From positions 1 through 64,000 of the forward strand of contig CAWJBZ010000005.1 in the NCBI GenBank assembly GCA_963841325.1: DNA of 64,000 nt. The letters run 5' to 3'. Shown here in pieces: positions 42,687 to 49,466 of the stretch. Below the pieces are notes generated by a model, which had not been told where the DNA came from, did not search any database, and saw only the letters and a program-made list of their open reading frames with translations. How positions within the stretch are numbered: position 1 is the first letter of the stretch; each line of letters starts with the position of its first letter. This DNA is from CAVPPA01 sp963841325 (GTDB lineage Bacteria; Patescibacteriota; Saccharimonadia; Saccharimonadales; UBA4665). A program made the translations under genes and the position numbers.

Positions 42687-43067
42687 TTATTTTTTGGTTT
42701 CCCAAAAAATATTGGCGATTTCGTCGATTTGATCGATCAGCTTTTGGCCTTCTTCGGGTGCGAGTTGGTGTTTGCAGGCACTAGCCTGTTTAATAGCTTT
42801 CCAAAATTTATCATGTAACTCAGGATATTTTTCAAGATGTTCCGGCTTAAAATAATCGGCCCAGAGCACCATCAGATGTTGCTTGGCCAGTTCTGCCCGC
42901 TGTTCTTTGATTATAATTGCCCGGGTCTTATTGGATTCATCAAGTCCGGGGTATTTGTCCATAATTGCTTTGACGCTTTGAGCTTCAATTTTAGCTTGAG
43001 CCGGATCGTAGACACCACACGGCAGATCACAGTGAGCATAGACTGGTTTGATGGCAAATAATTTCAT
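42687..43067 (-). CDS. sodN: Nickel superoxide dismutase (NiSOD)
   Basis: A 126-residue protein whose residues 12-20 are HCDLPCGVY, the nickel hook found only in NiSOD: His1, Cys2 and Cys6 of the mature enzyme bind nickel. Removal of the 11-residue leader (ending VYA) gives a mature chain of 115 residues, the usual family length, and the four-helix body follows. It converts superoxide to peroxide and oxygen in the cytoplasm. sodX follows. AAAGGAGGG precedes the ATG. An IS3-family element ends 27 bp upstream of the start codon, so the original promoter has been displaced. Confidence 0.95.
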   Translation of the reverse strand: MKLFAIKPVYAHCDLPCGVYDPAQAKIEAQSVKAIMDKYPGLDESNKTRAIIIKEQRAELAKQHLMVLWADYFKPEHLEKYPELHDKFWKAIKQASACKHQLAPEEGQKLIDQIDEIANIFWETKK

Positions 43068-43094
43068 AACCTTACCCTCCTTTATTGTTTAAAG

Positions 43095-43103
43095 TGGTCG
43101 ACC
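43095..43103 (+). repeat. Left terminal inverted repeat of the IS3 element
   Basis: TGGTCGACC; partner at 44420-44428. Inward similarity extends about 50 bp with mismatches and small gaps. Confidence 0.65.
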
Positions 43104-43189
43104 TAACCTGCGCAGCATAACCAGTATTTATAGAGCTCTTTTTGCAGGACTGGTTGTTAATATAGTGAGCCTCTAAAACGTATTGTTAG

Positions 43190-44068
43190 CTAACTCACTA
43201 AGCCGAAATATACGGCAGCTGGCGTTTGGTTGTCAAGGCTCGAGTGTGGTCTTTCGTGGTTGTAGAACTGAAAGTATTCGCTTAGGCCAGCCTGGGCCTG
43301 AGCCATGTTTTCGGTAGGACTGCAGGAATACGTTTTCGTACTTCACGCTACGCCACAGCCTTTCGGTGAAGATATTGTCCAGACACCGGCCTCTGCCGTC
43401 CATGCTGATCCGGATCTCGGCTGAGTTTAGTTTGTTTAAGTAGGCTTCGCTCGTAAAGTGACTGCCCTGGTCAGAATTGCAGATGTCAGGTATACCTAAG
43501 CCACAGTCTGCCATAAAGCTTAAGGCTTCATGCAGAGCCTCCAGCACAAAACTGTTTTCCAAACTGTCACTTAAGCCCCAGGAGACCACGTAACGGCTGA
43601 ACCAGTCAATGAATGCTACTAAGTAAACAAAGCCCTCAGTCGTCCGGATGTAGGTAATATCCGTGCCCCAAATGTGGTTGGGATAGGCAGCTGTTATCTC
43701 ACGTAGTAGATACGGATAGATCTCATGGCCCGGGTGCGGCTGACTAGTATCCGGTTTAGGGTAGTAGTAGCCTCTAGGCCCAAACGCCGCATGAGATGCC
43801 GGATACGCTCCAGGCCAACACAAATACCGTATGACTTTTCCAGCTCGTACTGGATACGTCTGGTGCCATAGTACGGCCGTTTGGTGTAGATCTCATCTAC
43901 GGCATTTAGGTGCTGTTTTAGCCTAGCTTTTTCAGCCTCATTAACTACCGGCTGGTAGTAGTAACTACGCCTGCTGACACCCAGCAATTCAGCCTGACGG
44001 CTGATGGTTAGGGCTTGGTGGTTGGGATCAATGAGGGGAACAAGATTACTAGGCCGAGCGGGCTTCAA
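43190..44068 (-). pseudogene. IS3 orfB transposase (DDE), broken by two frameshifts
   Basis: Read across frames, this is an IS3 OrfB: an HTH_21 region (GVSRRSYYYQ...YGTRRIQYELEKSYG), then an rve integrase domain with GTDITYI, NSDQGSHFTS and ERLWRSVKYE holding the D, D, E triad. The end is MAQAQAGLSEYFQFYNHERPHSS in two pieces (the end lies in another frame, stop at 43190-43192). One frameshift sits in the TAC repeat at about 43761-43770, before the integrase domain; the other is an extra base near 43313, after the Glu. Either alone would abolish the full protein. Both could also be indel errors in the assembly. Confidence 0.85.
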
Positions 44069-44355
44069 AGCCCCAGCCCATGGATCTTTTTTTTAAGCCA
44101 TTCCAGCTCAGCATCACGGACGCCAATGACTCTATGCAGTTCATCGACTTGGGCACTACTAGCGGGGACTGAGGTTGACTTTTTATGGTCACCCTCCAAG
44201 ACGTCAGCAGCTGAGGCTTTAAGCTTATCCCGCCACAGTTTCACCTGAGTCGGGTGAACCTCATATTCTGAGGCTATTTGGTTAATGGTTTTGTCGCCCT
44301 TTAGGGCAGCCAAAGCTACGGCTGCTTTCTGGGCTCCGGAAAACTGTCTTCGCAT
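44065..44355 (-). CDS. IS3 orfA, transposase DNA-binding subunit
   Basis: A 96-residue protein with an HTH_Tnp_1 region ('TINQIASEYEVHPTQVKLWR') and a leucine-zipper-like tail (LHRVIGVRDAELEWLKKK), typical of IS3 OrfA. It is intact. The stretch coding LKKK contains a slippery run used to make the OrfAB fusion. GGAGGTC lies a few bases before the ATG. Confidence 0.9.
   Translation of the reverse strand: MRRQFSGAQKAAVALAALKGDKTINQIASEYEVHPTQVKLWRDKLKASAADVLEGDHKKSTSVPASSAQVDELHRVIGVRDAELEWLKKKIHGLGL
44087..44095 (-). promoter_or_regulatory. Programmed -1 frameshift site of IS3
   Basis: On the minus strand the codons CTT AAA AAA AAG contain eight consecutive A followed by G, the A-AAA-AAG type of slippery site. 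Slipping back one base joins OrfA in frame to OrfB (KKDPWAGALKPARPS...), as in other IS3 elements. Confidence 0.75.
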
Positions 44356-44419
44356 TGAAGACCTCCTTTTGGATTGAATTATACCCTCAAAAAGAGATCT
44401 TACTGGTTTGTGCAGTTTT

Positions 44420-44428
44420 GGTCGACCA
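44420..44428 (-). repeat. Right terminal inverted repeat of the IS3 element
   Basis: GGTCGACCA, complementary to the left end at 43095-43103; defines the outer edge upstream of orfA. Confidence 0.65.
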
Positions 44429-44556
44429 GCTTAGTTTTTAAATTATATACTAAATCCTAGATGTATTATTAACTAAGAAAACCACCAGCGGTTTTAGAAT
44501 GTTATTTATATATCTTATTGTGATAATTACAAGTCTATTGTAAACTGATTTTCGCT

Positions 44557-45411
44557 ATGAGTATTCAAATTAAGGAGCCGCTATTACGCAGTGTCATTGA
44601 CGAACGGTTGGGGATGATTGTTTTCAATCATGCGGGGAGTAGCGCCCACGAAGACACCGGCAGAGACGCACAAATTTTGGCTGACCATTTCAGCTTACAG
44701 GTTTTGGCCGTCGACCGTCCCGGGTCAGCCTGTTGGCCAAGTCGGTCACTCGCTACTGAGTTGTATAAAGACTATGTAAACGCTTTAACGGATATGGGTA
44801 AGAGGCTAGACCATGAAGCTGATCAAAGGAATTTTAACCGTATTATTATTGCTGGACGTTCTGCTGGAGGACTAGGTGCACTAGCATTGGCTTGCACTGA
44901 ACAGTTATCTTCGGTTTCATATATCTATGCAGCTGAGCCGGTCGGTTGGAGCACCATAAGTATATCGGACGGGCAAACACATTTTCGTAACTACCTTAAA
45001 ATACAAAAGCAGTTATTGGCAGACGACCATGAAGAGCTGGTGCATCCTGAACCAACAGACTTACAGGGAGCGGCTAAGCTGCAACGTTTGCTGAAAATTC
45101 CTGTACTTTTTTGGATTGACCAACTTCACAATCAAGCAGTTTGGAGCCAACCAATCGCTTACGAGTGTGCGACAAAAGTTGCTAGTGAATTAACTGAGCT
45201 TGATACTACCATAGCTTTTGCGGCACACAGTTTGGTGGCCTCGCAGGGAATTATTGACACCCAAAAGGACAGACTACCTAGATTGAGAAAAGACGGTCAA
45301 CCATTTGTTGTTGAGCAAATCCACGGCACAGTACATGCTTCGTTTGATAGGCGCTCATTTTTCGCACAGCAATTATCACCAGTAGTCAGCCGAGCATTAC
45401 TTGCTTCTTAA
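44557..45411 (+). CDS. Alpha/beta-hydrolase-like protein
   Basis: A 284-residue soluble protein. An early oxyanion-type turn (MIVFNHAGSSAHED), the nucleophile elbow GRSAGG (about residue 108, matching GxSxG), a mid-protein 'IPVLFWIDQLHNQ' strand-acid region and a late His (IHGTVHASF) fit the alpha/beta hydrolase order. Substrate unknown. No Shine-Dalgarno is present. Its stop overlaps by two bases the original end of trmD on the other strand. Confidence 0.6.
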   Translation: MSIQIKEPLLRSVIDERLGMIVFNHAGSSAHEDTGRDAQILADHFSLQVLAVDRPGSACWPSRSLATELYKDYVNALTDMGKRLDHEADQRNFNRIIIAGRSAGGLGALALACTEQLSSVSYIYAAEPVGWSTISISDGQTHFRNYLKIQKQLLADDHEELVHPEPTDLQGAAKLQRLLKIPVLFWIDQLHNQAVWSQPIAYECATKVASELTELDTTIAFAAHSLVASQGIIDTQKDRLPRLRKDGQPFVVEQIHGTVHASFDRRSFFAQQLSPVVSRALLAS

Positions 45412-45490
45412 TTAGTGTCGTGGTTTTGTGTATTTCGCCACTTAGCAATTTCACCATGATGACCCTTGAGTAATACTTCCGGTACTTTTA
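45408..45490 (-). pseudogene. Detached C-terminal coding segment of trmD
   Basis: In the next frame after the TrmD stop, translation reads KVPEVLLKGHHGEIAKWRN and ends at TAA 45410-45408. TrmD proteins end with this 'VPEVLLSGHH..I..WR' segment, which closes the tRNA-binding site. It has no start codon of its own. Confidence 0.85.
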
Positions 45491-46066
45491 AACCCGGAAT
45501 TCTTCTGGACGGGTATATTGCGGAAATTCCACCGTCTTATCGTCATCCTGAAACGATTCTATTTCAGCACTGGCTTTGCCCCCAAGTACTCCAGGTAACA
45601 GCCTAACAATACTGTCAATAATCATCATTACTGGTAGTTCCCCGCCCGTCAGCACATATTTACCAATGCAATATTGTTCGTCAACCCAATTGGTAACACG
45701 TTCATCGTAACCTTCATAGTGCGGACAAACCATAATTAAATCTTGATCGGCAGCAGCTAAACGCTTGGCATCAGATTGTTTATACAATCTGCCTCGTGGG
45801 GTAGGTAAAATAACTTTGGCTTGCGGTGATTGATCTTTGGCTTTTTCAATAGCTGCTACTAATGGTTCTGGTTTTAATAACATTCCGTCGCCACCACCGT
45901 AAGGTGTATCGTCAACCTGTCGTCTGGTTCCCAAACCGAATTCTCTTAAATTTATTAATTCATAGCTAACAATACCCTTGTCTTGCGCCTTCCATAACAT
46001 ACTTGCGCTCAGATAGGGGGTGATGGTTTCCGGGAATAATGAGATGATCTGTATTTTCATTGCCAT
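45488..46066 (-). CDS. trmD: TrmD tRNA (guanine-37-N1) methyltransferase, C-terminus frameshifted
   Basis: The 192-residue frame contains the SPOUT/TrmD motifs: FGLGTRRQVDDTPYGGGDGM, CPHYEGYDERV and the knot IGKYVLTGGELPVMMIIDS. These form the S-adenosylmethionine trefoil knot that methylates G37 of tRNAs. The frame stops after RPEEFRV, but the next frame continues LKVPEVLLKGHHGEIAKWRN to a stop at 45408, the normal C-terminal domain. The break lies at a run of three G where four would restore the frame, about 45494. Either the C-terminal domain is lost, or one base is missing from the sequence. Start may be at 46060 (TACACT 7 nt upstream). Confidence 0.88.
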   Translation of the reverse strand: MAMKIQIISLFPETITPYLSASMLWKAQDKGIVSYELINLREFGLGTRRQVDDTPYGGGDGMLLKPEPLVAAIEKAKDQSPQAKVILPTPRGRLYKQSDAKRLAAADQDLIMVCPHYEGYDERVTNWVDEQYCIGKYVLTGGELPVMMIIDSIVRLLPGVLGGKASAEIESFQDDDKTVEFPQYTRPEEFRV

Positions 46067-46081
46067 CAGTGTACCACAAAC

Positions 46082-46111
46082 AAAAAGAACCCCATTCGGG
46101 GGATCCTTTTT
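46082..46111. terminator. Bidirectional intrinsic terminator upstream of trmD
   Basis: AAAAAGAACCCC and GGGGGATCCTTTTT form a stem with one mismatch, flanked by A-run and T-run, so it can stop transcription in both directions. On the minus strand it ends the rpsP-khpA message just before trmD. Confidence 0.8.
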
Positions 46112-46180
46112 GTCACATATAAAGCTCCCAGATAACGCTGTTTAGGCGTATTTGGCTCGCGAAGAGCTTATTACATTAAC
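46112..46180 (-). promoter_or_regulatory. Candidate structured RNA or attenuator between khpA and trmD
   Basis: On the minus strand AAGCTC (46169-46164) pairs with GAGCTT (46127-46122), enclosing a small AACGC/GCGTA hairpin (46134-46150), and the intrinsic terminator follows directly. A folded element followed by a terminator and then trmD is the layout of a transcription attenuator, but it may simply be the 3' end of the khpA message. Confidence 0.35.
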
Positions 46181-46258
46181 TGTAAAATTAGTCGTCTGTT
46201 CGACTATTGTTTACTATAATTGATCGCTTAGTAATCTGCAAGTTTAAGAGATGTCTCA

Positions 46259-46768
46259 CTAATCGTCCAGATCGCCCAGCTCTTCTCGGATGCGATCCAG
46301 CCGGCCTTTATCTGGTTCTGTTTCCGATTCTGGTGCCGGTTCTGTTTCCTGTTCAGCTGGTTCAGTTTCCTGGCGGGGAGCTTCAGTTTCGGGTTCTGGT
46401 TCAGCTTCTGATGTAGTATCGGTGTCGGTACGATCATTAGTTGCTGTCGAACCGCCGTAGTTATCACTGGCCGGTTGGTAACCATAATTATCAGATGAAG
46501 ATCGATCCCGCGGTGGCGGCATGCCGTTATCAATAATCTTCAGGTTATAACGGGCATCATTTTTAGTCCCTAGGGCGCGAAGCAGTGTCCGGATCGATTG
46601 AGCGGTGGCTCCACGTTTACCAATAACCCGGCCCAAGTCCTCCGGGTCAACGGTTAGCTCCAAAAGTACACCTTTTTCATCAATCCGACGATCTACCTTT
46701 ACGGCATCCGGTTTGCTGACAAGCGATTTAACGACATATTCTACGAACTGTTGGTCAATACTACTCAT
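46259..46768 (-). CDS. KhpA-like KH-domain RNA-binding protein with acidic tail
   Basis: Residues 1-80 are a KH domain of the KhpA/YlqC type with GKRG (50-53) as the GxxG loop that contacts RNA; the gene also lies between rpsP and trmD, the usual place for KhpA. KhpA proteins are about 80 residues; this one has an added tail (about 85-169) rich in Glu, Pro, Thr and Gln ('ETEPAEQETEPAPESETEP'), probably disordered. AGGAGG precedes the ATG. It may bind small RNAs or ribosomal RNA. Confidence 0.88.
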   Translation of the reverse strand: MSSIDQQFVEYVVKSLVSKPDAVKVDRRIDEKGVLLELTVDPEDLGRVIGKRGATAQSIRTLLRALGTKNDARYNLKIIDNGMPPPRDRSSSDNYGYQPASDNYGGSTATNDRTDTDTTSEAEPEPETEAPRQETEPAEQETEPAPESETEPDKGRLDRIREELGDLDD

Positions 46769-46859
46769 TTAGGTGATTCCTCCTCAACTTAGACGGTATA
46801 AACATTATTATAACAAACTGTTAAGTTATTGTGCGGCGACTAAATTACTAACCAATCAA

Positions 46860-47381
46860 CTATGACTGATCGTCGGTTGTTTCTGTGGCAGCTTCATCGG
46901 TGGTCTCGACAGGCGGTTCGGCCTCTGTTGGGGTAACTTCTTCTGCCGGTACCACCGTCTCTTCGGCTGCGGTTGGTACAACTTCTGCTGGTGCGGCTGT
47001 TTCTTCGGCTTCGGACGGTGCGACTGCTGTTGGCGCTGTCGTCTCCGCAGCAGCTGTCTCAATGACCGCTGTTGGTTGTTTCTTGGGCTTCTCCTTTAAC
47101 TGACGCGGTTTGCCTTTTTTATCCCGGATAGTTACCCATTTAGGCAACTTAACTCCTTCACTACGCAGTAACCGGGCAATCCGTTCTGACGGTTGAGCAC
47201 CATGATCGAGATAAAACGAGGCTTTAGTTTTATCCATTACCAGAGCTTTAGTGTGGGGGTCATAACTACCCAGTGAAGCCACTAGGTTACCGCTGGTTGG
47301 CGATCGGCGTGAATCCTGAACAATGACCCTGAACATGGCATGGCCTTTTCGGCCAGTTCTTTGCATACGAATAGCTAGCAT
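46860..47381 (-). CDS. rpsP: Ribosomal protein S16 with long low-complexity tail
   Basis: The first 85 residues are a complete S16: MLAIRMQRTGRKGHAMFRVIV, then SYDPHTK and an ERIARLLRSEG segment. S16 is part of the 30S subunit. Normal length is 75-90; here 173, the rest being an Ala/Thr/Glu/Pro/Val-rich acidic tail from about residue 95. TATTAT lies 6 nt before the ATG (47393-47388) and no Shine-Dalgarno is present, so the message is probably leaderless. khpA follows, 91 nt on. Confidence 0.95.
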   Translation of the reverse strand: MLAIRMQRTGRKGHAMFRVIVQDSRRSPTSGNLVASLGSYDPHTKALVMDKTKASFYLDHGAQPSERIARLLRSEGVKLPKWVTIRDKKGKPRQLKEKPKKQPTAVIETAAAETTAPTAVAPSEAEETAAPAEVVPTAAEETVVPAEEVTPTEAEPPVETTDEAATETTDDQS

Positions 47382-47437
47382 GTTGGGATAATACTCTCTT
47401 TCACCTTCTCTTAAGTGGTTGGCTAATCTCAGTCATT

Positions 47438-48175
47438 TTATAGAGAACTGCCCCTGTTGTCAATTAATCTTTTACCGGTCTTGTAATAATTCAAGGCCAT
47501 TTCGGCAGCTTGTTGCTGACCGGTTTGTTTGCTCGGACCAATTCCTTTGCCGCGTAACTGGGCTCCAATGTATACCCCGACAGTGAACGTTTTATCATGA
47601 TCCGGTCCTTCTTCAGAAATCACTTTATAGGCCGGTGTCTGTCCCTCTAAGCCTTGGGATAGTTCTTGTAATTGAGATTTAGGATCCAGCCAGGTGCCAT
47701 TGGCTAAAATCTCCTTGAAGGTCACTAGCAAACTTTTATGGACAAATTGTTTGGCGGCATCATAACCCTGGTCCAGATACAAGGCTCCGATCACCGCTTC
47801 ATAAGCATTGGCCAGAATCTGCATTCGGGCTCGTTCGGCTCCGTGCCGTTCGCCGCGCGATAACCTGAGCAGCGGCTCAAAGCCATAGCGGTCGGCGGCC
47901 GCACTGATGCTTTCGGTGCGCACTAAACTACTCCGCCAGTTGGTTAAAATACCCTCCGGCTCATGAAAATTAGCATACAAATACTCGGTAGCCACCAGTT
48001 CCAATACGGCATCACCAAGAAACTCTAGCCGTTCGTTGTGTTCGGTAGTCGTCTTACGGTGTTCATTAATATAGGATCGGTGCGTAAAGGCCGTGATTAG
48101 GAATTCAATATCCTGAAACTCGACACCGAGTTGCTCACGGGCAAAATCCTGATAAAGTCTAGAATAATCTGGCAT
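47438..48175 (-). CDS. rnc: Ribonuclease III
   Basis: A 245-residue enzyme: RNase III domain with the signature ERLEFLGDAVLEL (about 44-56) and the acidic residues of the two-metal site, including the late DQGYDAAKQF region, then a double-stranded RNA-binding domain (about 160-235, with 'GPDHDKTFTVGVYIG'). It processes rRNA precursors and structured RNAs. Its start overlaps the NUDIX gene stop by 17 nt. Confidence 0.95.
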   Translation of the reverse strand: MPDYSRLYQDFAREQLGVEFQDIEFLITAFTHRSYINEHRKTTTEHNERLEFLGDAVLELVATEYLYANFHEPEGILTNWRSSLVRTESISAAADRYGFEPLLRLSRGERHGAERARMQILANAYEAVIGALYLDQGYDAAKQFVHKSLLVTFKEILANGTWLDPKSQLQELSQGLEGQTPAYKVISEEGPDHDKTFTVGVYIGAQLRGKGIGPSKQTGQQQAAEMALNYYKTGKRLIDNRGSSL

Positions 48176-48659
48176 TTCTGATTTTTTTCATCCCTATCAA
48201 TATTAGTTTACCAATGTCCTCGTAGGCAATTTTTTCGATAGCGTCATTAACCGGTAGCCATTTAAGGTCTTTAAGCCATTCTTCGGGTTTAAGCTCGTTG
48301 GTATTGCCGAGACCATGAACCAGATAAATATGCATAGTCATCAGCACCAGAGTATGGGTGCGGCGATAACGAAAGTTAACCTTACCGAGCCAATCGTAAA
48401 CTTTCATTTCCTTTAGCCCGGTTTCTTCAATGATTTCCCGCTGACAGGTTATTCTTGGATCTTCATCCGGTTCGACGTGGCCTTTGGGTATTGTCCAACG
48501 TCCCTTGGCGTCTTGTAATAGCATAATCTCCAGTTGCTGGTTTTGTTGGTTGCGGCGAAAAACTACACCACCGGATGTCGTTTCCCGGACAACTTCATCA
48601 ATTGCCGGATGCCGCCGGGTAACTAAATTCCGTATCCCTTGAAATCTAGGTTTTTTCAC
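48159..48659 (-). CDS. NUDIX hydrolase
   Basis: A 166-residue protein with an exact NUDIX box (Gx5Ex7REUxEExGU), reading from GHVEPDEDP to REIIEETGL (about residues 70-92). The N-terminus (SGGVVFRRN) and 'GRWTIPKGH' are typical of the MutT/Ap4A-hydrolase group. It should hydrolyse a nucleoside diphosphate linked to another moiety; the substrate is not clear from sequence. It overlaps both nusB and rnc, so it is part of the same operon. Confidence 0.92.
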   Translation of the reverse strand: MKKPRFQGIRNLVTRRHPAIDEVVRETTSGGVVFRRNQQNQQLEIMLLQDAKGRWTIPKGHVEPDEDPRITCQREIIEETGLKEMKVYDWLGKVNFRYRRTHTLVLMTMHIYLVHGLGNTNELKPEEWLKDLKWLPVNDAIEKIAYEDIGKLILIGMKKIRNARLF

Positions 48660-49173
48660 TCGCTTGCTTCTTACTTACCTTTTGCTTAGTAGTCTTTTTA
48701 ACGGTCTTGGTTTTTGGTTTGGCTTTTTTAGCGGCTTTGGTTTGAGCAGCCTGTTGTTGTCGGTAAAAAGTACCCAATACGCCATTGATAAACTTCGATG
48801 AGTTTTCGCCACCAAAAGCTTTGGCTAATTCAACGGCTTCATTAATCACCACTTTCGGTGGGACATCAGCTTCGTTTTGAAGTTCATATAGTCCGATATG
48901 CAGGACTACCCGATCCATCCGGGCAATTTGATCAATTGGCCATTCCGGGGCGATCGGCTGTAAAACCGCATCAAGCTTCTGCTTAGAGGCACTAACACCC
49001 TTAACCAGCTGTATTACAAATTCTTTATCATCGACCATATCCTTGTAGCGCTGGATATTGCGTGACAGTATTTCGTCAGGTGAGAAGTTCAGATCGCCGG
49101 CGTCACGCCGAAAATCCTGCTCATACAAAGTCTGCAGAGCGATGATTCGGCCAAGATGACGATTGGATGCCAT
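48646..49173 (-). CDS. nusB: NusB antitermination factor with basic tail
   Basis: A 175-residue protein with the NusB fold: RIIALQTLYEQDF at the start, 'MDRVVLHIGLYELQ' and 'VVINEAVELAKAFGGENSSKFINGVLGTFYR' at the end of the domain (to about residue 138). NusB with NusE binds boxA RNA in rRNA leaders. A Lys/Thr-rich tail of some 35 residues is added. No Shine-Dalgarno is visible; rpmF lies 64 nt upstream. Confidence 0.92.
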   Translation of the reverse strand: MASNRHLGRIIALQTLYEQDFRRDAGDLNFSPDEILSRNIQRYKDMVDDKEFVIQLVKGVSASKQKLDAVLQPIAPEWPIDQIARMDRVVLHIGLYELQNEADVPPKVVINEAVELAKAFGGENSSKFINGVLGTFYRQQQAAQTKAAKKAKPKTKTVKKTTKQKVSKKQASEKT

Positions 49174-49237
49174 AACTTGTTAAGTTTGTCCGTTTAATCA
49201 GTGTCAGATTAACTAAATTAATGAACTTATTGAAGTG

Positions 49238-49384
49238 CTATTTAGCTTTTTTAGTTGACTCTTTGGTGGTCGTAAAAACCTTAACCGGCGAGGTCGCATT
49301 AACTTTCCTGGCCAGCTCGAGAACGAGGTGGCTACGCCGGCTACCGGTTTTTCGGGGACTGGTGCGCTTTTTCGGCTTGCCCAT
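49238..49384 (-). CDS. rpmF: Ribosomal protein L32 (48 aa)
   Basis: A short gene easily missed: ATG at 49384 on the minus strand, TAG at 49240-49238. The protein reads MGKPKKRTSPRKTGSRRSH and continues to VFTTTKESTKKAK. The start matches the L32 pattern (a short basic lead then TSxxRxxxRRSH). The Cys4 zinc site of many L32 proteins is absent, as in the zinc-free type. AAGGAGT lies 7 nt before the ATG. L32 belongs to the 50S subunit. It lies between leuS and nusB. Confidence 0.92.
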   Translation of the reverse strand: MGKPKKRTSPRKTGSRRSHLVLELARKVNATSPVKVFTTTKESTKKAK

Positions 49385-49466
49385 AAGGTCATTACTCCTT
49401 CAACGAGACGTTAGCTTGATGACTCAGCAGCAAGTATACCGAATAAATCGCTAAAACTCAACAGTA

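Larger units (their letters stand above)
43095..44428 (-). mobile_element. IS3-family insertion sequence, degenerate (about 1.33 kb)
   Basis: The ends carry imperfect inverted repeats: TGGTCGACC at 43095 and its complement GGTCGACCA ending at 44428. The similarity continues inward (CTGC.CA, AACCAGTA, CTCTTTTTG). The element has orfA and orfB with a -1 frameshift signal between them. No target-site duplication is evident. orfB carries two frameshifts, so the copy is probably dead. It is inserted immediately upstream of sodN. Confidence 0.85.
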
